Part shown: one piece after another, positions 1-10,249 of the stretch
Layout: every line of letters begins with the position of its first letter
How positions within the stretch are numbered: the first letter of the stretch is position 1
DNA from: Hexactinellida sp. DTS-2022
Taxonomy: Eukaryota; Porifera; Hexactinellida
Assembly (NCBI GenBank): GCA_028753945.1
Contig: JAPNXP010000003.1
Coordinates: 3,844,001-3,908,000, forward strand
Direction: 5' to 3'
DNA: 64,000 nt
Made by a program: the position numbers and the translations under genes
Notes under the pieces: generated by a model
Told to the model about the DNA's origin: nothing
The model's database searches: none
Seen by the model: only the letters and a program-made list of their open reading frames with translations

Positions 1-7
1 ACGGCCT

Positions 8-231
8 TTTAAATTCGTCCAATCAACTAGGGGAAGATACAAGTTGTCAGAAAAAGGGTTTTCTATGACAAACAAAGAATAGTAGGAGATACTATTCACT
101 GGAAATGTGAACAAAGAGGTAATTGCCGAGCAAGGATATTTACCAAAGATTTTGAAATTTTAGGTGTAACGAATATTTGCTTGGCCCAGATGAGCAGAAA
201 ATAAGCTGCTATGAAACAATAATCAGGATAA
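8..231 (+). pseudogene. FLYWCH zinc-finger part of a MULE transposase (broken)
   Basis: Reading the plus strand gives a start like RPFKFVQSTRGRYKLSEKG and, after a one-base frame slip near 60, FYDKQRIVGDTIHWKCEQRG followed by NCRARIF. The spacing W-K-C then C-R-A-R is that of the FLYWCH zinc finger found at the N-terminus of many Mutator-like (MULE) transposases and some host regulators. A second slip near 165 restores a frame reading LLGPDEQKISCYETIIRIKR, which fits the stretch after FLYWCH in these transposases. Coding then stops at the foldback element that begins at 240 and seems to resume at 2789. The left part lies outside the window. The domain is clear; the exact limits are not. Confidence 0.7.
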
Positions 232-340
232 AAAGAAATAGTGGGGCAGCATAGCAATAAAATTGTTCAATTTTGATACAAGCATGAAAATGGCACAGAC
301 ATAGATAAATATATTATAAAAAGATATGGATATGGACATA

Positions 341-490
341 GGCGTCGGAAATGGGCCCGCCGGCCCTTCGGGCCGCCCGGCCCGAAGGCTCCGGGGCCGC
401 TACATTCACGGCATCACTAACACAACTATGGGCCGGGTAGACCCTTCGGGCCACCCGGCCCATGCCGGGTGGCCGGGTGGGTCCGACGCC
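341..490. mobile_element. GC-rich 150-bp palindromic MITE
   Basis: The ends GGCGTCGGA and TCCGACGCC are inverted repeats flanked by TA on both sides, and the sequence is absent from the otherwise matching right arm of the foldback element, so it is a clean insertion. It is far richer in G+C than the surrounding AT-rich DNA and contains repeated motifs such as GGGCCGCCCGGCCCGAAGG. A TA duplication would fit the Tc1/mariner group, but no coding part is present to confirm this. Confidence 0.6.
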
Positions 491-1156
491 TATGGATATG
501 GAGGCATCACGAAATTTTAATATTTTCAAGATGGCGGCCAAAAAGAGTCGGACAAAAGCCCGCTCTCGCGATTACTTGTCAAATGACCTCGTAGAGTGTT
601 TATATGCACATAGTGTTTATATGCACCTTCATCGCACAGTCATCTCAAATGACTGTGCGATGAAGAAAGAGGGGTCACTCGATTGGGTAGAAACTATATT
701 TGAGAATGGAATGTGTCACATTCCAGCGTTGTCAAGGAATGTCCTCCCTCCAAAACATGGTCATGTGACCCCTATAATGACTGGAAATCTTATGCTGATT
801 ACGAATATTAGCATGAACATTTACTAAACTTCAATTGACAGAGTTAATTTGCTTTTGTATACAGTATAACTCGGTTAATACGTACTTCGGCTTAGTAGGT
901 ACTAGTTTTTTTAACCATTTAGTAAATTTATATTACGTATCTCAATATAATGTAAAGTCAGTTAGTACTGTATAAATCAAATAATCACTTTTCGTGTCTT
1001 CTATTTTGGCTATTTTGCCCTAGTCTATTTGCACGTTCATGATAACAAATTGGTATCAACCGGTGTTATTCGAATTGAAGATACTTTGAAGCGTCCAAAA
1101 ATTGTGTTCATAGTATCTGGAAATTCGCATTATCCGTGTTCGTACTAATGTATATA

Positions 1157-1485
1157 CGAGATAGAAACAAACTTCCAAATGTTATAATAGGTAAACAAGT
1201 ACGTATGCTGATTTCAAATTTCTCATTTTTTAATTTTAATATGAATATTATTGTTGTTGTTGTTGTTTACAAAAAAGGTAACAAATTAGTGAAAATTCAA
1301 AATCACCCTAGAAGTTTGCTTTGACGGGTATTGTAGCTAATCAAGTTAAAGGTATGGAAATGGTAGGAAGGGATGTTTTACTAACTCTATCATCAATGGT
1401 TTAGTGGGGAGTAAGGCCGCATAGCGGCAGTTAACTTGAGGTGCGTAGCACCGATCCGTCGCAAAGCGACCGAGACCGTTGGCTC
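1157..1485 (+). repeat. Triple-hairpin repeat, copy A
   Basis: Shares its whole length with copies near 10250-10920 and 27055-27450. It begins with GAGATAGAAAC and CTTCCAAATGTTATAATAGG, has a GTT-rich run (about 1250-1268), and ends with three consecutive short hairpins: GCCGC-ATA-GCGGC (1416-1428), GTGC-GTA-GCAC (1441-1451) and GTCGC-AAA-GCGAC (1458-1470). No open frame. Probably the end of a non-coding transposon; the class is unknown. Confidence 0.65.
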
Positions 1486-1897
1486 CTATTAATAAATAAC
1501 GACTTAGAAGAGTTTATAAGTTATAACTGCAACTATTAATAATCGATGTTCACTGGGTAACTCGAATGGCAGGGGCGTATCGAGCCATTCACCTGGAGGA
1601 TGTAGTCCTCAATCAGCGCAGACTTCTACAATATTTTTCTTATAGTATAAGATCCACTATTTTCAGTAAATAGTATATACTATATACAAAAGCAAATTAA
1701 CTCTGTCAATTGAAGTTAATCAATGTTTAAGATTTCCAGTCATTATAGGGGTCACATGGCCATGTTTGGGAGGGAGGACATTCCTTGACAACGATGAAAT
1801 GTAACACATTCCATTCTCAAAAATTGTTTCTACCCTATCGAGTGACCCCTCTTTCTTCATCGCACAGTCATTTGAAAATAACTATGTGCATATAAAC

Positions 1898-2574
1898 CAG
1901 GGTTGGGTTCAAGTACATTTGAAAGTACTTAAGTACAAGTACTACTACTTTTCATATATTCAAGTACAATACAAGTACAGGTAAACTTGAAGTACTTAAG
2001 TACAAGTACAATGAAAAAATTAGGAAAATACTTAAGTACAAGTACAAGTACTTCCCAAGCTCTTATGATAAATCTCTCGTAATAATAGTAGAAATTGCTA
2101 AATAGTCTAAATACATAGTTTATATAGTATCATCCAAATCTATTTAATTGATTTACCCAGTAGTCCTTGACACGAACACAATTCCTAATATACTAAGTAT
2201 TAACCCTCGGCTGGCTTGGGGTAAAAGGTATAAATAGAAAAACCCCACTTTCACTTTCAATTGAAATTCAATTAACTTTCGGTTTCAATTTTACATTCCT
2301 GGCCAGACAAGGGTTAAGTAACACTACTTTATTTGAGATGGGATTTGAGGAACATCAATGATGTGTGTTGGAAATATATTGAATGATAAAAAAGTCACGA
2401 GTAACAAGTACTCAAGTACAAGTGCAAGTACTTTAGAAAAATGAGGAAAGTAATTAAGTACAAGTACAAGTACAACGGATAAATGGTGAAAGTACTTAAG
2501 TACAAGTACAAGTACTCAAAAAATGTACTTAATTACAGAAGTACTTAAGTAAATTGTACTTGAACCCAACCCTG
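1898..2574. mobile_element. hAT-type MITE (CAGGGTTGGGTTCAAG family)
   Basis: The terminal inverted repeats begin CAGGGTTGGGTTCAAGTAC and the element is flanked by the exact 8-bp duplication ATATAAAC (1890-1897 and 2575-2582), the hallmark of hAT insertion. The ends are built from many AAGTACAAGTACTT units; the middle (about 2060-2390) is unique AT-rich DNA without coding capacity. A second, 564-bp copy lies at 17697-18260 in the opposite orientation. Confidence 0.92.
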
Positions 2575-2788
2575 ATATAAACACTCTACGAGGTCATTTA
2601 ACAAGTAATCGCGAGAGCGGGTTTTTGTCAGACACTTTCCGACAATTTTTGGCCGCCATCTTGAAAATATTAAAATTTCGTGATCTATATCTTTTTAAAT
2701 ATATTTATCTAGTATGTCTGTGCCAATTTTCATGCTTGTATCAAAAATTGAACAATCCACTCCAATATGACTGTTATGCTGCCCCACT

Positions 2789-3115
2789 AAAAGGCAGTGG
2801 TTACACAGAGTCTCCCAACAGTTTCAGAGGGCACAGCTGCAAAGTTATCAAAATTGACAGTTTAAAAAGAACAATTCAACGGCAACGTCAACGAGTGCTT
2901 GTAGCCCCCATACAACCGTTCAGTCTTGTTGAACTCGAGATTCCAATGGAATACAGGAGTACAACTAAAGGAGAGATGTTTCTACTTTACGATTCGGGTC
3001 CAAATCCAGTAGGGATTCTCATTTTGGGACGTGCCAAAATAGAGATGTTAAAATGTTCACAACACTGGTTAGCCGATGGCACATTTAAGACAGCTCCCGT
3101 TATATTCCAGCAGGT
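2789..3115 (+). pseudogene. MULE transposase segment with the DGTFK motif
   Basis: The open frame runs through KRTIQRQRQR to HWLADGTFKTAPVIFQQ. The W-x-x-DGTFK-x-x-P-x-x-F-Q pattern is the first catalytic aspartate block of MULE-family DDE transposases. It probably continues the FLYWCH fragment at 8-231, from which the foldback element separates it. The coding ends at CAG followed by GTATAAGT, a plausible splice donor, but no downstream exon with the second aspartate or glutamate is recognisable before 4375. The copy is therefore truncated. Confidence 0.75.
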
Positions 3116-3175
3116 ATAAGTAAACACGCACTACGTGGTGGGCCAAGTCCCTTACAAGATGGCTTATGGGGAAAC

Positions 3176-3310
3176 CTGAATAAGACCGAATGGAATAAGA
3201 CCGAAAGAAAATCAGTACTGGAATAAGACCGAATGGAATAAGACCGAAAGAAAATCAGTACTGGAATAAGACCGAATGGAATAAGACCGAAAAAAATCAA
3301 TACTGGAATA
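3176..3310 (+). repeat. 43-bp minisatellite, three copies
   Basis: About three tandem units, each made of two GGAATAAGACCGAA half-units plus a spacer with AAAATCAGTACT. The last unit is slightly decayed. Confidence 0.85.
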
Positions 3311-3362
3311 AGTGGAAACTTCACGTGGAAACTCTTTACCCGACTTCCCTTGCTTCCAGAGT

Positions 3363-3659
3363 CAGAGGCGGATCCAGGGGGGGGGGGGGGGGGCAGGGGG
3401 CCTGGGCCCCCTGGGCCGTCCAAACTGAAATTGACTGAAATAAGTGAAATTTAGGCTGAAATTGGCAAAATATTAAAAATACTTCAGCTTCAAGTTTGAA
3501 CTATGGCTCCTTATAAATAAATTAGCGTTTAAAATGACTTCTGAGTGTATATAACTCAACAAAAAATCTGGGGGTTATCACCCAGACCCCCTTATAAGTT
3601 GCTCGCTACGCTCGCATTTTTCTTGGGCCCCCCCTTTTCAACATGTCTGGATCCGCCAC
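3363..3659. mobile_element. hAT-like MITE (CAGAGGCGGATCC family)
   Basis: The ends are CAGAGGCGGATCC and GGATCCGCCAC, with flanking 8-mers TCCAGAGT and TGCAGAGT (one mismatch). A 20-base G run sits just inside the left end. Related copies are at 54706-54966 and 56364-56499; the last has a perfect 8-bp duplication, which supports the hAT assignment. Confidence 0.7.
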
Positions 3660-3661
3660 TG

Positions 3662-4375
3662 CAGAGTAACCACATAAATCATAATTATCACTACCTTTCC
3701 TTACACAGATTTTCCATAGTCGTAAAATTTGTCAAGCTAAATAATTGTTAGAAGTCACTTCTACCTAGTAGAATTCAATATGCCTGTAGTTGCGCAATAG
3801 TTATAGGAATATAACCTATGACTATAGCTACCGCAATTTGATACTTCTATTATTCAACAGTCCTGTTAATTATAGGACAACCCTTTGTAATTTACCTGAA
3901 GTACAAATAGAAATGGAATTATACCTACGGGGTAGCTACCTGGGTCATATGTGTGGTACCTCATACCTCCCAAGTTTGAGATGGTCCAATGCGGGTCACC
4001 CCCCCCCCCCCGCTACATACATTTCAGGGGGTGTGGACTCGTTTTGTACATTATTTATGGTAGTTTCTATAGAAAAGACAAGTCTTACTACCTATTTACT
4101 GAATAAGTGTAACTAAAATGAAAAATGGAACTATTTGGGTGTTTTAAGCGTGCTTAGTCTTAATACTGATCTGATTTTAGAGAATTGAGTTCCTGGAAAA
4201 TAATTTCTCCAATGCGGGGTTTTTCGCCATCAATGCGGGTCAGCGGGTTTCGATGCTCAAATGCGGGTCACCTCTTCGTATTCATTTGTAAGGCTAGGAG
4301 AATTGAATCCTGTTCTCCTTAACTATATTTCGCCCTTCCGTATTCGTTTGTCCGGATCGTATTATAGCGATGGAG
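3662..4375. other. Inter-element stretch, no gene seen
   Basis: No convincing coding. Contains a C run near 4000 and three copies of an AATGCGGGTCA motif (about 3990, 4235, 4260). Its last 60 bases (TTTGTCCGGATCGTATTATAG) match the left part of the triple-hairpin repeat at 27060, so the P element that follows was inserted into a copy of that repeat. Confidence 0.5.
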
Positions 4376-4809
4376 CATAGCAATCTATATACTAAGGCAA
4401 TGGCACTCTAGTGAATTACTGGACCATGGATGGCAATTACCATGGGTTTTCCAAGTTTCTACTAATTGTCATAAAGCCTTTCAGTGGTATTTTAATGTGT
4501 AACAAATGTTATATTTTAAATTCTAAGACTACCCAGCCCCAATTCTCATAATATTTGGATATTAATTTAGAAATAAATACGTTATTTTTAATGAATTAAA
4601 TGCAACACAAACAATACAGCATTATACTATATGAACAAACACATAGAATCAAGAAATGGTACATAAGCAGCATGTGAATCCTTTAACTGTTCGACTGACT
4701 GTGGACACGCATCGCTCTCTCTAAGGCTCGTAGACACATCGCTCTCTCTAACGCTCGTAGACACACTCAATACGTAGTAGAATAACCTATAACAAAACAA
4801 GCAAGAAAA

Positions 4810-7800
4810 TTAGTTGTATTTATTTAGTTTAGTGTTATCTTTATTTAAAACCATGGCATTATAATTGCGAACCCTCTTTGATAAGATAATGTTTGACCAA
4901 GTTAAACACATTTTCTTTAATATATCCCAATTCCAAACACCACAGAAACACCAATCTTTCCAGACATCACTGTATCTCTCTGCAATAAAGTTCATAGAGA
5001 TACTCATCAACAGGCTACGGGATGGTCCAGAATAGAATTCCTTACTTAAAGATTCACAGTTGTCAATTTTGAGGAAGTTTCATATAATATGCAAACACAT
5101 TTTACCACATAACGAGATGATATTTAAGAGAGCCCCTATCCACTAAATCAATCAAAGTATATTGGGAGCCAACGTCATTGTTAACTTCCAGGAGTTTATC
5201 TGATGTTAAAAGATTATGACAAGATAGACAGCCATTAGACTTCTTAAAGTAAGAGAAGACTGCGTATCCTGCTATATAAACGAGACATTCCATTTGAGAA
5301 ACCTCTATTTCAGGGACTGAAATTTCATTCAATGTGGTTAGATAATGTTCTACATCGTGTTGCTCCTCATTACAACTATCAAAATCGTCAGCAAATTTAT
5401 GAAGGTATTCTTTAAGAGAAATACTGTCTTCACAAGAGATAGCACCGTATTTTAGAGCGAACACTTTTAGAATGTTTGAAAGTTGGAGTCTGCGTTCGCT
5501 TTCCAAAATTTGGTTAAATGAAATCTGGTAGTGAGACCCTGACATCTGTCTATATAAACCAAAGTGGTGCTCCAGCGCATCATTTTGAATTCTTGCAGTT
5601 AGAAGGTACTGGTATCCGCAGTTCTCGGTAAGTTGTTTGACCAGCAGTGGTAACGCCTCGCATGTGTGTCTGAAACTGGTAAAGGTTTGTGGTGTTAAAT
5701 TTCCATATAAAGATGGCAGATTATAAACGAACATTGAGTGGATAATTATCAGTACACACAGCTTCAACAAACAGATCACAAGCTTCGATGTCACAAATAG
5801 TAGATTTAACAATTGGATATAATGATTCTGCAGATGAAGAACCCAAAGGTATTAATCGCACAATGGTGGAAAACTTGGCCGATAAACTAGAAACCATCAT
5901 ATAAAAAACTGTAGTATGTGGATCAACCGGATTATGAATCGACCCAATTACCCTTCCTCCCTTATAGGATGCATCACTACGAATGTGAACTTCATCCATT
6001 TGAAGAATCACATGGCGCTCTAGATCATTAAACGTGGTAGAAATTTCTTGAAGAATTTTAGTATACTCACTCTCTAGGCCAATACTATTTTTGATCTTCA
6101 ACAAATTACGTTCGTGTGGAAGTATTATACAGTTAGAGCTTTGGATAAGCCGATAACAAGCTGGTGAAATTCCGTGAACTTTTAGACAAAAGACCTGAGT
6201 GAGAATATTATAACGACGAGCATGTTTATCAACAATTAAGTATTTCAGCTGATCGAGCAAAAAAATTAAGACGAATTAGCATAGAATCATTCTCGGCTTC
6301 GAAATGAAATGTGGAATGGGTAGGATCTAGTGTATCAATAGCACTAGAAAGATTATGAATGGCATTCTCCACATGTTTTTTCAAAGGGGTCGCTGTGGAA
6401 ATTGAGCAATCTTTTTGACTCATTTCAAATATTTCAACTTCATGAATAATATTTTCTAACAATCTGATATCGTTGAACGAATTACAAGATAGTTTGATTC
6501 TATTATTTTCTTTATAAAAAGCCTTACAATCTAATTTTTCATCAACAATTATTGAACTTTCGATCGTAGAAATTTCATTATGATAGTGAATCTTAAGGAG
6601 ATACAATGGAGCATTTTCGACACCCGATAACCCCCAATTTTTATTGCGTTTTTAGACATGACTTTTTGATAGGAACAAATTACAGTATTGTCACAATTCT
6701 CTAAAATGGAAATTTGAATTAGATATTGTTAGTTTAAAATAGCCTAATAGTGAATCCATACTAGTCAATATAAATTCTAGCTATTTACTCTATTAGGCGC
6801 AAGTTCTGTTATAGTGCAAGTTTCACTCTACTACATTAGTACAAGGGATTATGCCACACAGAATTTGCGATATCGATTTGATTCTTTTTTTCTATCGATT
6901 TTCAAATAATCACTCGATTTTATCAGAAATTTGGCATTATATAATTATTAACTCTATAACTTTGTATTAAAGTTGAAAATCGACACGGCATAATTTCAAG
7001 AACAACTGACAAGGATCATTTTTGAGGGATAATTTTTTTCTCTCCGACTTATACTTTTTGAGATATGCGAGCTATACAAAGGTCACTATCCGGAAATCTT
7101 GAGATTTTTTTTTTTACAAAATGACGGTGACTTTGACCTTTAGTGAAGTGAAAAAGGTCAAAATAGTTACAAATTTCGAATTTTGCTTTCAGAATCAGAA
7201 ACCCGGCATATCAATGTAGATTTGGAAATGCTAATACATTAAATATGGTATTTATGTATTTTTGTATAAATGCTCCATTGTATCTCCTTAAGAAATAGAA
7301 TGATTGTAGAATTGGGTCGATGAAGAAGCCAACCGTTAGGTAGTTCAATTAGATGTAACTTAGAAATAATACAATTAAGAGTAGAAAGAATAAACTTAGA
7401 TTCAGTTTCTTTGAAATCTGCGCGGCTCTTCTGGTAGGCTTCCTGTACCCTCTTCTCCTCCTTAACACCAAAAGATAGTCTTTGACATCTATCAGCAGCA
7501 TCTGTCAGATAGCTAGGACAGTTTGGAAAGATGCTAGGGACTGCACACTTCTTCAGAGCCACTTTCTTCCTGATCGTCTCAATCATCTCCATTCCATTGA
7601 AGTATTGAATGGTCCTCTCTATGTCTTCTTCATGGAAATGGTGTATGCAGACCTTCAAAACAAAAGACATAGAATACAATATAAAAGTAAACATATTATA
7701 ACAAAGTACGTACCTTCAATCGTTTATTCATCTCGTAGTCTTCTCTCTGCCTAGGTATTGCTCGGAACCACTTCTCACGAGTTTCAACATTAGTGGGGAA

Positions 7801-7869
7801 AGAGAAAACAGGTACATATTCATCTTTGTCAGAATAGTTTGACTTACAACCAGGTACGAGGCAAGTCAT
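4810..7869 (-). pseudogene. P-element-type transposase with N-terminal THAP domain
   Basis: Start chosen at the methionine of MTCLVPGCKSNYSDK (7869). The THAP zinc finger shows C-x4-C, then a W, then C-x2-H. A 61-bp GT-AG intron (7713-7653, minus strand) falls between RLK and VCIHHFHEEDI and restores the THAP cysteine-histidine pair. Exon 2 runs to TIILFLK, where the TTAA MITE 6597-7287 is inserted, and continues in frame as IHYHNEISTIES. Downstream, LQMDEVHIRSD carries the first catalytic aspartate and CTDNYPLNV the second. The segment QNDALEHHFGLYRQMSG is the P-element C-terminal block. A one-base slip near 6265, a deletion between TDNYPLNV and VYNLPSLYG near 5735, and a slip near 5110 break it. 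The product cannot be active, though the copy is fairly young in codon quality. Confidence 0.85.
6597..7287. mobile_element. TTAA-flanked MITE (piggyBac-like) inside the P transposase
   Basis: The inverted ends GGAGATACAATGGAGCATT are flanked on both sides by TTAA (6593-6596 and 7288-7291), the target of piggyBac elements. Removing it restores an uninterrupted reading frame across the site (FLK then IHYHNE), so the insertion is real. A related fragment lies reversed at about 8985 bases into the 50-kb half, at 58985-59185, sharing ACTTATACTTTTTGAGATAT. There is no coding capacity inside. Assignment to piggyBac rests on TTAA alone. Confidence 0.8.
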
Positions 7870-8342
7870 GTTGAAATTTGAATACGCAAAGTGAAAATTA
7901 TAAAGTTTAGCAAGTAACAATGCAATTAAAATCATTATTGAATATCGTAAAAATTTTGAGTGTAAAAATTATGGGTGGTTATTATGTGGTTAGTGAAATT
8001 CGTACTCTCACTACTCTGACGTTTATTGGGCAGAATGTAGAAATTAGTCAGCTACTCAAGTGTTTATAACTTCTATAATCATTCAGTACTTGATTTCTTG
8101 AACGTGAATATGATCTAAACGAATTTTAATCGTTCTATAGGGATGAATTCAAACAATTGTTACCGCTAGATTAATATAGTGAATATCCCTGAAAATCAAG
8201 TTTATATTATCGCAGTTATTCCAAAAATAAGTTCTAAGGGGCATAAAGTAGGTGAATTCACCATAAATACTCAAATCATCTTTAAATTTCAAGTTATTGT
8301 ATAGAATAATCCCATGGTCCAGTAATTCACTAGAGTGCCATT

Positions 8343-9130
8343 CAGGGCCGTCGAGAGGGGGGGGTAGCCGGGGTAATTACCCCGGGGCCCGGGGCCCGAA
8401 GGGGCCCGGGAAATTCTGTCTGTGTAGGTATGCTCGGGCTTTATTGGCTGTATTAATTAAGCAGACAAGTCAAGGGGGAAATAAAGACATCGCTGGGTAG
8501 AGTAATACCTTAGTTATTTAATCCTTCCTAGAAAACCAAGCCAGACTTACTTTGTAACAGTTATTTAATTTTCCATAACTAACTCAGTTACGGGATCCGA
8601 TCCAAACGACAGCAACGCATAAATAGGCTAACACAGGCTTTCATCCAGGAAAATTTTTCTGCGCGCCTAGATTAAGTTTGAGCTCGCTCACAAGCGCCTA
8701 AAATACTTAATTTGTATAACGCTATGGTAGCACCTCTCGATTTTCGCGCACCTAGAAAATTTCTCTTTCAAAATTTCGCGCCTAGAGGCGCGTCGCGCAC
8801 ACCTGGATGATACCCTGGCTAACAACCTTTTTGTTTCTTTGACTGTTTAGAATAATAAGTCACAACCTGCGATGTCCTCTTATTAACATAGATATGGTGC
8901 AAAAAAAATAGTATATCCTAAACTCTATAGCTATATAGCTAAAGGTTATTTGAAAATTCATAAAAAATAAGAGTAAATAGGATTTAATTTATTTAATAAT
9001 TAAAATATATATAATCGAATACGATAGTTTGCGTTTAGTTTATTCACTTCACGATAACGGAACTAAATATCAGAGGGGGCCCGATTCCAAAATTTTGACC
9101 CGGGGCCCGCTCGCGCTCTCGACGGCCCTG
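8343..9130. mobile_element. hAT MITE (CAGGGCCGTCGAG family) in the P-element right terminus
   Basis: The ends are CAGGGCCGTCGAGAGGGG and CTCTCGACGGCCCTG, with the exact 8-bp duplication GTGCCATT (8335-8342 and 9131-9138). It splits the right terminal repeat of the P element and is itself interrupted by another hAT MITE at 8634-8817. A sister copy is at 14879-15457. Confidence 0.92.
8634..8817. mobile_element. hAT-like MITE (CAGG..TTCATCCAGG family), innermost of three nested elements
   Basis: The ends CAGGCTTTCATCCAGG and CCTGGATGATACCCTG are flanked by GCTAACA (8627-8633 and 8818-8824). It contains repeated GCGCCTA motifs. Family members at 35757-35947 and 36841-37054 have perfect 8-bp duplications, and a partial copy ends near 31916. 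Confidence 0.85.
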
Positions 9131-9256
9131 GTGCCATTGCCTTAGTATATAGATTGCTATGGATGGAGGAATAGAAACCGCGTTTATGATTGAGATATAA
9201 ACTAATTTCCAAATGTTATTGTCTACGACTGTGGAAGCACGGATCTTACACGCGCC

Positions 9257-10042
9257 CATGGCCTACTTAATTAATATACGGCTAGATATGTATGTCACCG
9301 AGAAGGCCATAAAACGAGAAGGCCAGTTTCTAAATTTAATTCTAAGCTAAACTATACATCCTATTGTTGTTAGTTGGGTTGTATATGGGGTAATCAACCA
9401 TTGCGAGTCCAATGGAACCACTTTTGAGAATCTCAGATTTGTGGTTAAGCTGTTTAGGCGCCATTTAATGATGACACCACAAAAATATAAAATTCGAGTC
9501 TAAAGAACTGCTAGAAAATGAAAATAATTTGCTAATATACTTAGAATACATTTTCCGAATATATTATGAGAATTAATATATATAAACCAGCAATTATATA
9601 CGTATTATGTACGAAAATAGTAAGTTTTAATTCGGATACTACTTGTATTTTATAGCATGTGGTTGCTTTATATTTTTAATTTTTTTTTAGAATGTCACTA
9701 TTTTGTCATTTAGTAGCCTTTGGGGTATGAAATATATCCTATTTTACTATTCCTATTATAAAATTATTAGAAAGTAGGAAGAAACTGAAATTTGTGATAT
9801 TTGAAAAAAAATTCATTTTACCATAAATTGTTACCGTCACCACGAAATGGCGCCTAAACAGCTTAACCACAATTCTGAGATTCTCAAAAGTGGTTCTAAT
9901 GGACTCGCAATGGTTGATTCCATATTCAACCCAAATAATAACAATAGGAGGCATAGTTTAGCTTAGAATGAATTTAGAAACTGGCCTTCTCATTTTATGG
10001 CCTTCTCAGTGACATATCTAGCCGTATATTAAGTAGGCCATG
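9257..10042. mobile_element. CATGGCCTAC-ended MITE with 7-bp duplication (P-like)
   Basis: About 210-bp inverted arms start CATGGCCTACTTAA and end in the mirror image. The flanking repeat ACGCGCC is exact (9250-9256 and 10043-10049). Relatives at 40125-40914 and 55393-56159 also have 7-bp duplications. The P transposon at 4376-9161 likewise starts with CA and makes a 7-bp duplication, so a P-superfamily origin is inferred, not proven. No coding capacity. Confidence 0.8.
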
Positions 10043-10249
10043 ACGCGCCCGTCAAACCCGTTGGGGCTGTCAATCGGTAGGTTTCGTCCCATTGCAGGGA
10101 CTCATCAGGAGGGTAAACCTCTACTTATACTATGCGGATCACACACCGCTGGTTACCAGGACACTCGCTCACTAGTCGTATAGTCCCTACCCGACGTGCC
10201 CACGCCAGGTAGTCCTGAATCTATGTCACTCATGACACTATAATTGGTA

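Larger units (their letters stand above)
240..2788. mobile_element. Foldback element with long inverted arms, inserted in the FLYWCH-MULE
   Basis: The left arm (240 to about 860) is the reverse complement of the right arm (about 1690 to 2788). The ends read AGTGGGGCAGCATA and TATGCTGCCCCACT. The arms share the stretches around GGTCATTT, GCGAGAGCGGG and the block with ATGACTGGAAATCTTA. The two arms differ in length because a GC-rich MITE (341-490) sits in the left one and a hAT MITE (1898-2574) in the right one. The centre (about 860-1690) holds a pogo-like stretch starting CAGTATAACTCGG and a copy of the triple-hairpin repeat. Flanking target repeats are poor (only AAAAG is shared), so the family is uncertain; the interruption of MULE coding at both ends supports insertion. 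Confidence 0.65.
4376..9161 (-). mobile_element. P-superfamily (THAP) DNA transposon, defective
   Basis: The terminal inverted repeats run from CATAGCAATC through GGCACTCTAGTGAATTACTG (left 4376-4430) and are mirrored at the right end, where a hAT element splits the repeat (8343-9130). The flanking 7-bp repeat GATGGAG (4369-4375 and 9162-9168) is exact. An empty site of the same repeat near 27078-27100 confirms the insertion. The minus strand encodes a THAP-domain P-type transposase. Removing the nested insertions leaves an element of roughly 3.3 kb. Confidence 0.9.

Noticed and set aside
326-827. Open frames across the GC-rich insert
   Set aside because: Composition is that of a palindromic MITE, frames run on both strands and nothing resembles a protein family.
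3100-3423. Minus-strand open frame with repeated LIPVLIFFGLIPFG text
   Set aside because: It is the translation of the 43-bp minisatellite and a G run.
3990-4265. AATGCGGGTCA motifs as a regulatory cluster
   Set aside because: Only three loose copies beside a C run; no gene downstream that they could serve.
10060-10240. Possible tRNA or SINE head in the GC-richer stretch
   Set aside because: No A/B box spacing or cloverleaf could be made; only a loose GGTTTCGTCCC-like B-box match.
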